Assembly: GCA_900551145.1 (NCBI GenBank)
Contig: URUQ01000093.1
Location: 1 to 5,377 of the forward strand
Direction of reading: 5' to 3'
Length of the DNA: 5,377 nucleotides
Origin: an uncultured Eubacteriales bacterium
Lineage (GTDB): Bacteria > Bacillota > Clostridia > Christensenellales > CAG-917
The notes below the pieces were generated by a model, which saw only the letters and a list, made by a program, of their open reading frames with translations, had not been told where the DNA came from and did no database searches. This document shows, piece after piece, positions 1-5,377 of this stretch (the first letter of the stretch is position 1; every line of letters starts with the position of its first letter). The translations under genes were made by a program, and so were the position numbers.

Positions 1-14
1 TAAAATCAACGTAA

Positions 15-48
15 AAAGGCAGATAAAATTTTGGTTTTATCTGCCTTT
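15..48. terminator. Long hairpin, possible bidirectional intrinsic terminator
   Basis: Positions 15-28 (AAAGGCAGATAAAA) pair perfectly with 35-48, giving a 14-bp stem with a 6-base loop at 29-34. Read on the plus strand, the stem runs into TTTCTTTTG. Read on the minus strand, it runs into five T residues and then an AT-rich stretch. It could therefore end a plus-strand gene lying to the left of the window, the minus-strand gene that stops at 230, or both. For the minus-strand gene the distance from the stop codon is long (about 180 bases), so its main client may be a convergent gene outside the window. The stem is seen directly; the function is inferred. Confidence 0.72.
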
Positions 49-229
49 CTTTTGCGTAAAAATGACATAATTTTTGTTAAAAAATCGATGTTTTTTTGCG
101 GTTTTTTAGCACTTTTTTATGTCGTTTTCAATTGACTTTTATTGCGTTTTTCATCGTGCTTTTCGGGTTTCGTTTTGCGTTTTTCATTTCATAGGCTATT
201 GTGCTTTGCGAGTATTTGATTGATTTTTG
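49..229. other. T-rich non-coding spacer
   Basis: I see no gene here. The plus strand is strongly T-rich with several runs of five to seven T, and stop codons are frequent. The only internal structure I noticed is a 13-base direct repeat, TTGCGTTTTTCAT, at 142-154 and 175-187 (33 bases apart). The shorter words TGCTTT and TTGCG also recur around 157-210. No start codon with a ribosome site opens a frame of useful length on either strand. It is probably the 3' untranslated region of the gene ending at 230 plus spacer. Confidence 0.6.
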
Positions 230-970
230 CTATTTTACGATTTCACCGTTGCGAGCGGATTGATAGATTATCCAGTATCCGCCGTCGCCCACGGGTAGCC
301 ATACGCAAGCGTTTTGCAGTTCCTTGGGCGGTTCTGCCTTTTGCGGGGAAGGAACACCGTAGCATATAAACGACGGGTCGTCTTCGTTGAATAGTACGCC
401 GACTACGTAATATCCGTCCTTTACGTCTACGCGCACCCATTTGGAATTGGGAACGGCGTCGCAAAGCGTTTTTTCTTCGGGATAGCATACAAACATTTCG
501 TCGATTTGCGGTTTGACGGCAAAGTAAAAATTGTTGCCGTCATACTTTGTCCACTCGCTCATAACAAGCACGTCATCGAGGGTGTGTTCTTCTTTTTCAG
601 ACGTCTCCGCAGTGCGTTCTTTTGCCTTGTCAATGCTTTCTTTGAGGATGTCGCGCTTGTTGCTCTCGTCGATTTTGGAAAGTGCTTTGCTCTTTGACAT
701 GCCACCTCCGAACATTGTTAGCGAACTTGACCTAACCACACATCCATATTCGTCTTTTGCACAAAACGGCACTTCAAACGACGTATTGATATCGTTAAGT
801 TTGATTTTTGCGATTTGCTCACCAACGATATATAACGTTGCGTTGCTCGGACGGAAGTCCAGATTGCAGTTGCCTTTGATATAGTCTGTCTTGCCGACCA
901 CGCTTTGAATTTTGACTATTCCCTTGTGTCCTCCGCCCGTAAGCACCACGATTTCTTTTTTGTTGTCCAT
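230..970 (-). CDS. Uncharacterised two-domain soluble protein
   Basis: This is a 246-residue protein of unknown function. The start is set at 970 because a perfect GAGGTGA ribosome site lies four bases upstream; the frame extends to an ATG at 1009, but that would add 13 residues and ignore this site. There is no signal peptide or membrane segment, so it is probably cytoplasmic. Three parts can be seen. Residues 1-90 are probably beta-rich and glycine-containing (TGGGHKG near 11-17, VVRSSSLTMFGGG at 78-90). Residues 91-135 form a highly charged Lys/Glu linker, probably helical. Residues 138-246 are a compact aromatic-rich domain with a WVRV-x5-YYVVGVLF-x6-SFICYGVPSP-x4-PPKEL pattern and a GYWIIYQSARNGE end. 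From memory, this C-terminal pattern recurs in unnamed proteins of gut Clostridia, but I cannot verify that here or name a family. No catalytic motif is evident. Terminators on both sides suggest a gene transcribed alone. Confidence 0.85.
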   Translation of the reverse strand: MDNKKEIVVLTGGGHKGIVKIQSVVGKTDYIKGNCNLDFRPSNATLYIVGEQIAKIKLNDINTSFEVPFCAKDEYGCVVRSSSLTMFGGGMSKSKALSKIDESNKRDILKESIDKAKERTAETSEKEEHTLDDVLVMSEWTKYDGNNFYFAVKPQIDEMFVCYPEEKTLCDAVPNSKWVRVDVKDGYYVVGVLFNEDDPSFICYGVPSPQKAEPPKELQNACVWLPVGDGGYWIIYQSARNGEIVK

Positions 971-974
971 ATCT

Positions 975-981
975 TCACCTC
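975..981 (-). promoter_or_regulatory. Ribosome binding site fixing the start at 970
   Basis: On the minus strand this reads GAGGTGA, seven bases complementary to the 3' end of 16S rRNA, followed by AGAT and then ATG at 970-968. It decides the start of the unknown protein in favour of 970 rather than the upstream in-frame ATG at 1009, which would place this site inside the coding region. Confidence 0.88.
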
Positions 982-1096
982 GTATAAAGGTATGATTGCG
1001 GACGTGCAAAAATGTGTGCCAATCAAAAATCGGTCGCGTGATTTTCCGTCGTTAGACAATAAAAACAACCGGACTACCGGATGGCTTCGCAGAGCA

Positions 1097-1125
1097 ATAA
1101 AAAAGCGTCCTTTGCGGACGCTTTT
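1097..1125 (-). terminator. Intrinsic terminator after the amidohydrolase gene
   Basis: Positions 1101-1110 (AAAAGCGTCC) pair perfectly with 1116-1125 (GGACGCTTTT) around a 5-base loop, giving a 10-bp stem with a GC-rich core. On the minus strand the stem ends in a six-T tract (1104-1099), the classic rho-independent form. It begins 46 bases after the amidohydrolase stop codon and lies 127 bases before the start of the next gene. The opposite strand has four T after the stem, so weak termination in the plus direction is possible. Confidence 0.88.
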
Positions 1126-1171
1126 CGTGTCGATTTGCGTTGTAAATTGATTAGTGTCAAATTGACCCCTA

Positions 1172-2458
1172 TCAATGCATATACTTGTCAAGTTCTTCTT
1201 CGACGTAGGCGTATTTTTTGACTTTGGGGTTTTTGACGATTTTTCCGCGAAGAACGACCATTTTGGGATTGCGCAAGTTTTCGAGGTTTTCAAGCGGGTT
1301 GCCCTCGACCACCATAAAGTCTGCGGATTTGCCTTTTTCAACGCTACCCGTGATATCGTCGATTTGCGCGATTTTGGCGTTGACCATAGTCGCGGTGTGG
1401 ATTGCCATAGAGTTGCTTGCGCCGAGGTACTTGTGGAAGTACATAAGCTCACGCCACATATCGTAATGCGTTACGTACGGGCAAGCGGTGTCCGTGCCGA
1501 GGCCCACGGGGATGCCGTTGTCGAGGCAAGTTTTGGCGCATTGCAACATGCCCTCGAACACCACTTCGCCGTTGATACGGTGAAGTTCCGTTCCGCCGGA
1601 CTTTTCGGGAGGGAAGAAGCAAAGCGGAATGACGGGTGATATCGTGAGAATATGTGCCGAGCCATTCTTTTTGAAAAGTTCGATTTCGTGATCGGTGACG
1701 CTTCCGCCGTGTTCGATGGTGTCAACACCGCCTTCGAGCGCAACGGTTACGCCTTGCGGACTTTCAACGTGCGCCGCGACTTTGAAGCCGAGTTTGTGTG
1801 CTTCCTCACAACACGCTTTTACGATGTCGGGAGACATGCGGAGAACGCCCGGTTCGCCTTTTACTTTTGCATCGAGAATACCGCCGGTTATCATAAGTTT
1901 GATAAGGTCGGGGTTGGTTTTTGCAATTTCGTCAACAATTCTCACGCCGTCCGCGGGGTCTTTTGCCTCATATGCCAAAAGTCCCGCCATGTGTCCGTCT
2001 TTGACGGATACCGCCATGTTAGACGCAAGAATACGGGGTGCTTTGATTTTGCCCGCCGCGCCGTTGTCTCTAATTGTCGAGTCGATGTCGTCAAGTCCGC
2101 CCACAGTACGAATGGTGGTTACGCCCGACATAAGCTCGGTCTTGGCGTAAGCGGCGCACATCTTGTAGACGATATATTTTGTGAGTTTGTGGCTCATAAG
2201 TTTGTGCACGGTCTCTTTGTTTTGCTTTTTGGTGTCGCGGGGCATACCGCTTCCGGGGAGGTGTACGTGCATATTGATAAGACCGGGCAAGAGATATTTG
2301 CCTTGCAAATCCACGATTTTGAGTCCCGCAAGTTTTGCCTTGTCGTCGGTGATATCGGCAATTTTGCCGTTTTCAACTATGACGGATTGACCTTTGACGA
2401 CGTCTTCGTCAAGTTTTCCCGTGATAATATTTGCGTTTACTATTGCATATTTATCCAT
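1172..2458 (-). CDS. Metal-dependent amidohydrolase (imidazolonepropionase / Xaa-Pro dipeptidase-like)
   Basis: A 428-residue member of the amidohydrolase superfamily, in the group holding imidazolonepropionase-like and prolidase-like enzymes. The start at 2458 follows AAGGAG with a 6-base gap. A small beta domain (about 1-54, completed by 365-428) flanks a TIM barrel (about 55-360). Expected metal ligands and catalytic residues are all visible: H64 and H66 (INMHVH), K187 in DLIKLMITGG as the likely carboxylated bridging lysine, H230 (AAHVES), H250 (TIEHGG) and D323 (GLGTDT). The lysine favours a two-metal enzyme of the Xaa-Pro or acyl-amino-acid dipeptidase kind over the mononuclear imidazolonepropionase; no hut genes lie nearby. 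The C-terminal GSVEKGKSADFMVVEGNPL is typical of the group. There is no signal peptide, so it is probably cytoplasmic. The fold and metal centre are well supported; the substrate cannot be read from sequence, and annotation as a histidine-degradation enzyme would be unsafe. Confidence 0.93.
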   Translation of the reverse strand: MDKYAIVNANIITGKLDEDVVKGQSVIVENGKIADITDDKAKLAGLKIVDLQGKYLLPGLINMHVHLPGSGMPRDTKKQNKETVHKLMSHKLTKYIVYKMCAAYAKTELMSGVTTIRTVGGLDDIDSTIRDNGAAGKIKAPRILASNMAVSVKDGHMAGLLAYEAKDPADGVRIVDEIAKTNPDLIKLMITGGILDAKVKGEPGVLRMSPDIVKACCEEAHKLGFKVAAHVESPQGVTVALEGGVDTIEHGGSVTDHEIELFKKNGSAHILTISPVIPLCFFPPEKSGGTELHRINGEVVFEGMLQCAKTCLDNGIPVGLGTDTACPYVTHYDMWRELMYFHKYLGASNSMAIHTATMVNAKIAQIDDITGSVEKGKSADFMVVEGNPLENLENLRNPKMVVLRGKIVKNPKVKKYAYVEEELDKYMH

Positions 2459-2464
2459 AATCCG

Positions 2465-2470
2465 CTCCTT
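2465..2470 (-). promoter_or_regulatory. Ribosome binding site fixing the amidohydrolase start
   Basis: The minus strand reads AAGGAG, then six bases, then ATG at 2458-2456. This selects the MDKYAIVNAN start. The open frame continues upstream to an ATG at 2575, but the 39 extra residues would run through the likely promoter and this ribosome site and do not resemble the start of the family. Confidence 0.9.
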
Positions 2471-2498
2471 TTGCATAGATATTGTATTCGGTAGGAAT

Positions 2499-2527
2499 AT
2501 AATATACCCGTTTTGCCAAATTGAAAA
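2499..2527 (-). promoter_or_regulatory. Probable sigma-A type promoter of the amidohydrolase gene
   Basis: On the minus strand a TTTTCA box (2527-2522; four of six matches to TTGACA) is separated by 17 bases from TATTAT (2504-2499; five of six matches to TATAAT). Transcription would start near 2491, giving a leader of about 33 bases that contains the ribosome site. The position fits, since the terminator of the preceding ATPase gene ends just upstream at 2591. The -35 box is only fair. A second AT-rich candidate, TATATT, overlaps the -10 region. Confidence 0.6.
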
Positions 2528-2547
2528 CTGTTTTTGCCTCGGCAAAA
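2511..2547. repeat. Inverted and direct TTTTGCC repeats at the amidohydrolase promoter
   Basis: TTTTGCC (2532-2538) and GGCAAAA (2541-2547) form a perfect 7-base inverted repeat with a two-base centre, just upstream of the -35 box at 2522-2527. A third copy of TTTTGCC lies at 2511-2517, in the spacer between the -35 and -10 boxes, exactly 21 bases (about two helical turns) from the second. The placement on one face of the helix around a promoter suggests an operator. The hairpin lacks a T tract after it on either strand, so it is not a terminator. Sequence is seen; regulatory role is inferred. Confidence 0.45.
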
Positions 2548-2590
2548 CATAAAAAACCGACGTATTTTCTTGCATAGGCGCAAATCGCGT

Positions 2591-2627
2591 ATAAAAAATC
2601 CGCCGCCGAATTGTTTCGACAGCGGAT
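2591..2627 (-). terminator. Intrinsic terminator after the Ca2+-ATPase gene
   Basis: In minus-strand RNA, 2627-2615 and 2610-2598 form an uninterrupted 13-bp stem (eleven Watson-Crick pairs and two U-G pairs) with the loop ACAA, followed by a T tract of six (2598-2593). It starts 16 bases after the ATPase stop codon. On the plus strand the two wobble positions become C-A mismatches and the T tract is absent, so this is a one-directional terminator for the ATPase transcript. It separates that gene from the amidohydrolase promoter. Confidence 0.9.
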
Positions 2628-2643
2628 AACGTCGTTTAATCGA

Positions 2644-5331
2644 TTATGCAAGGCGTATGCCTTTTTTCTTTCTCACCGCACGCGCGATGACTTTTACTAT
2701 TTCCACGAGAGGAATAACCGTAACCGCAAGCGCAAGAGCGATGCCGTATTCCATTGCGTCGAGTTTGGCAAGCTCGAAAGCGTTGGCAAGGAAGGGCACT
2801 TCAACGACTAACGTAGTGAGAGCAAGCGATATCGCGCCCGCGCCCCAAAGCCACCAATTTTGTTTCTTAATAGTAAAGATAGAGCCGTGAAGCGAACGCA
2901 TATTGAATGCATGGAAGATTTCCGCCATAGAGAGGGTGAGGAACGCCATTGACGAGCCTACGTCCGCGGGAGTGTATGCCGCATTGACGTGTTGGGGCAT
3001 TTGCGCTATGACGTCGCGTCCCAAATAGAAGGAGGCAAGCGTTATTGCGGTGAGGAATACGCCTTGGTACGCTATTGCTACGCCCATACCGTTTGCGAAG
3101 ATGCCGTCTTTGGGGTTTCTCGGAGGACGGCTCATAATATCCTTTTCGGGTGCTTCCATACCAAGCGAAAGTGCGGGGAAGCAGTCGGTTATGAGGTTGA
3201 TCCAAAGCAGGTGCGCAGGCTTGAATATCGTGAAACCGAGAAGCGTTGCCATAAATATGGAGAGCACTTCAGATAGGTTGGACGCAAGCAAGAATTGTAT
3301 GGACTTGCGAATGTTGTCATAAATACGTCTGCCTTCTCCCGCCGCCGAAACTATAGTTGCAAAGTTGTCGTCGGCAAGTATCATATCCGCAACGTTCTTG
3401 GTGACGTCCGTGCCCGTGATGCCCATACCGACGCCGATGTCCGCGTTCTTTATGGACGGAGCGTCGTTTACACCGTCTCCCGTCATTGCCGTGATATAGC
3501 CTTTTGCACGCCACGCATTGACGATTCTCGTCTTGTGTTCGGGTTGAACGCGCGCGTATACGGAATATTTCTCAACGTCGTTTGCAAAGTCTTCGTCGCT
3601 AATCTTGTCGAGTTCCGCACCCGTAATCGCTTGCGAAGGATCGGTGATTATACCGAGTTGCATTGCAATCGCAACCGCCGTGTCTTTGTGGTCACCCGTA
3701 ATCATAATCGGGCGTATACCCGCTTTGCGACATTCCTCGATTGCGGGAAGCACTTCGGGACGTACGGGGTCTATCATACCTACGAGTCCCACGAAGCACA
3801 TATCTTTTTCCATTGCCTCGGAAGTATAATCGTCGGGTTCTTTGGCAAGCGTTTTTTGCGCAACCGCAAGCACGCGGAGTGCTTTGTCTGCCATTGCTTT
3901 GTTTTGCGCAAGTATTTCGTCGCGCTTTTGCTCCGTCATTTCCACGACTGCGCCGTTTTCGTAAACGTGAGTGCAACGCTTTACGATTTCGTCGGGTGCG
4001 CCCTTGGTGTATTGCACGATTGCACCTTCTTGGTCGCGGTGCACCGTCGTCATCATCTTGCGCATAGAGTCGAAGGGAATTTCACCTATACGCGGATAAA
4101 GCGTCTTTTGCACGTTTTTGTCAAGGTCGAGCGTGGATGCGTAGTTGACGAGTGCGCACTCGGTCGGTTCGCCGGTTGCCTCGCCTTTTTCAACGTCGTA
4201 TTCCGCGTCCGAGCAAAGCGACATTGCGTTTGCAAGCAACTTTTCGTCGTCTCCGTAATGTTCCACGACGGTCATTTTGTTTTGTGTTAGAGTGCCCGTT
4301 TTGTCCGAGCAAATTATTTGCGTGCAACCGAGAGTCTCGACTGCGGTGAGTTTGCGGATAATAGCGTTGCGCTTGGACATATTGGTTACGCCGATTGAAA
4401 GCACTATGGTGACCACCGTCGCAAGACCTTCCGGAATTGCCGCAACGGCAAGCGATACCGCAATCATAAACGTGTTGAGAATGGTGTTTGCAGTGTCGTT
4501 CATAAGCGTTTTGTCAACCGCCGCGCGAATGAGGCTGATTGCAAAGATAACTACGCAAATGCCGATAACCATATAGGTGAGCACTTTGGAAAGTTGCGAA
4601 AGTTTTTGTTGAAGGGGAGTTTTGCCCTCTTTTGCGGTCTGCAAAGCGTTGGCAATCTTGCCCATTTCCGTGTTCATACCGGTGCCGACTATCACGGCTT
4701 TGCCTCTGCCGTAAACGACCGTGCTGCCCATAAACACCATATTCTTCCTATCGCCGAGGGGCACGTCCGCACCGTTTGAGTTGATTGCTTCTACGGTTTT
4801 GATGACGGGGACGCTTTCACCGGTGAGGGCGGCTTCTTCCACTTTCATACTTGCGCACTCGATAATGCGCGCGTCGGCGGGTACTGCGTCTCCCGCTTCG
4901 AGTACGATTACGTCACCCACGACCAAGTCTTCGCTCTTTACGACGACTATGCGCCCGTCGCGTATAACTTTGGACGTGGCGGCGGCTATCTTTTGAAGAG
5001 CATCTATTGCCTTTTCCGCCTTGCTCTCTTGAAGCACGCCCAATAACGCGTTGATTACGACTACGGACATAATGATAATCACGTCGGTGGGGAACTCCTT
5101 GTTGAGTCCCGACATAACCGCGGATATTATTGCCGCGACGATGAGAATGAGCGTCATAGGCTCTATGAATTGCTTCAAAAAGCGCAAAATCATAGGCTCT
5201 TTTTTGCCCTCGGCAAGTTTGTTCTTGCCTTGCGATTGAAGTCTTGCTTCCGACTCTTCGGCGGTCAGTCCGTTTTCACAAGATTTTACGTCTGCAAAAA
5301 CTTCGCCGATTGGTTGCAAATACGGTTTCAT
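2644..5331 (-). CDS. P-type Ca2+-transporting ATPase, SERCA-like (P2A)
   Basis: An 895-residue membrane pump, full length for bacterial P2 ATPases, that should export Ca2+ from the cytoplasm using ATP. In order: cation-ATPase N-terminal domain (1-75); M1-M2 (about 54-101); actuator domain with TGES at 170-173; M3-M4 (250-313) with AVAAIPEGL; phosphorylation motif DKTGT with D343; nucleotide-binding domain with KGAPD at 443-447; hinge TGDGVNDAP at 617-625; six further membrane segments M5-M10 (about 677-882). Ca2+ ligands of SERCA have matching residues: V296, A297, I299 and E301 in M4; N685 and E688 in M5; N712, T715 and D716 in M6; E804 in M8. This fits two Ca2+ sites rather than a Na+/K+, H+ or Mg2+ pump. 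AAGGAG lies five bases before the ATG at 5331. The reading frame stays open upstream to the window edge, but the N-terminus has the normal family form. Its promoter is presumably outside the window. Confidence 0.96.
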   Translation of the reverse strand: MKPYLQPIGEVFADVKSCENGLTAEESEARLQSQGKNKLAEGKKEPMILRFLKQFIEPMTLILIVAAIISAVMSGLNKEFPTDVIIIMSVVVINALLGVLQESKAEKAIDALQKIAAATSKVIRDGRIVVVKSEDLVVGDVIVLEAGDAVPADARIIECASMKVEEAALTGESVPVIKTVEAINSNGADVPLGDRKNMVFMGSTVVYGRGKAVIVGTGMNTEMGKIANALQTAKEGKTPLQQKLSQLSKVLTYMVIGICVVIFAISLIRAAVDKTLMNDTANTILNTFMIAVSLAVAAIPEGLATVVTIVLSIGVTNMSKRNAIIRKLTAVETLGCTQIICSDKTGTLTQNKMTVVEHYGDDEKLLANAMSLCSDAEYDVEKGEATGEPTECALVNYASTLDLDKNVQKTLYPRIGEIPFDSMRKMMTTVHRDQEGAIVQYTKGAPDEIVKRCTHVYENGAVVEMTEQKRDEILAQNKAMADKALRVLAVAQKTLAKEPDDYTSEAMEKDMCFVGLVGMIDPVRPEVLPAIEECRKAGIRPIMITGDHKDTAVAIAMQLGIITDPSQAITGAELDKISDEDFANDVEKYSVYARVQPEHKTRIVNAWRAKGYITAMTGDGVNDAPSIKNADIGVGMGITGTDVTKNVADMILADDNFATIVSAAGEGRRIYDNIRKSIQFLLASNLSEVLSIFMATLLGFTIFKPAHLLWINLITDCFPALSLGMEAPEKDIMSRPPRNPKDGIFANGMGVAIAYQGVFLTAITLASFYLGRDVIAQMPQHVNAAYTPADVGSSMAFLTLSMAEIFHAFNMRSLHGSIFTIKKQNWWLWGAGAISLALTTLVVEVPFLANAFELAKLDAMEYGIALALAVTVIPLVEIVKVIARAVRKKKGIRLA

Positions 5332-5336
5332 AAATA

Positions 5337-5342
5337 CTCCTT
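5337..5342 (-). promoter_or_regulatory. Ribosome binding site of the Ca2+-ATPase gene
   Basis: The minus strand reads AAGGAG, then TATTT, then ATG at 5331. It supports this start even though no in-frame stop codon occurs between the start and the right-hand window edge. Confidence 0.88.
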
Positions 5343-5377
5343 TTAAGTATATACGTGGTATTCTATCAAAAAAGACT

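Noticed and set aside
126..190. Tiny minus-strand frame of 19 codons (MKNAKRNPKS...)
   Set aside because: It has no ribosome site, and its repeated MKNA comes from the 13-base direct repeat. It is too short to support.
995..1022. TTGGCA (1022-1017, minus) as the -35 box of the unknown gene
   Set aside because: It matches the consensus at five of six bases, but the best downstream -10 candidate, AATCAT, is 19 bases away and poor. A promoter must lie between 1097 and 970, but I cannot place it.
1067..1082. CCGGACTACCGG, a second hairpin before the unknown gene
   Set aside because: The stem is only four base pairs. On the minus strand it is followed by a T-rich stretch, but it is too weak to call a terminator.
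916..1452. 178-codon minus-strand open frame overlapping the amidohydrolase 3' end, the terminator and the start of the unknown gene
   Set aside because: It crosses a clear terminator and overlaps the other two genes in a different frame; the protein is Ser/Thr/Lys-rich without pattern.
1652..2494. 280-codon open frame on the plus strand, antisense to the amidohydrolase
   Set aside because: Low-complexity Phe/Val/Cys-rich translation without recognisable motifs; it covers the metal-binding core of a convincing gene on the other strand.
3295..4290. 331-codon open frame on the plus strand, antisense to the Ca2+-ATPase
   Set aside because: Its translation is a Cys/His/Arg/Phe-rich mixture without domain pattern, lying wholly inside the central and catalytic part of the ATPase. 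It is a by-product of the codon bias of the real gene.
5332..5377. TTGATA and TATACT upstream of the ATPase as a promoter
   Set aside because: The spacing is only 12 bases, and transcription from that -10 would begin inside the ribosome site. The promoter is probably beyond the window.

Overview
The window carries three complete genes, all on the minus strand, so transcription runs from right to left. Each gene has its own good Shine-Dalgarno site, and each of the first two is followed by a strong intrinsic terminator. Purine-rich ribosome sites, T-tract hairpin terminators, AT-rich spacers around coding DNA of moderate GC, and the protein types all point to a bacterium of the Bacillota, probably a clostridial lineage of the kind recovered from gut metagenomes. 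That placement is an inference from style; no marker gene is present.

Layout in order of transcription: (1) 5331-2644, a full-length P-type Ca2+-transporting ATPase of the SERCA-like P2A group, closed by a terminator at 2591-2627. (2) A likely promoter at 2499-2527, then 2458-1172, a cytoplasmic metal-dependent amidohydrolase of the imidazolonepropionase/Xaa-Pro dipeptidase-like group, closed by a terminator at 1097-1125. (3) 970-230, a two-domain soluble protein of unknown function. After it come about 180 bases of T-rich non-coding DNA and a long hairpin at 15-48 that could end transcription in either direction.

Nothing indicates that the three genes form one pathway. The terminators make them look like three separate transcription units that happen to be neighbours: calcium efflux, hydrolysis of a small amide or peptide-like substrate, and an unknown role. 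I found no mobile element, CRISPR array, tRNA, rRNA or riboswitch. The least ordinary items are the uncharacterised protein at 230-970 and a set of TTTTGCC motifs framing the amidohydrolase promoter. I did not find a clear new multi-gene system here.
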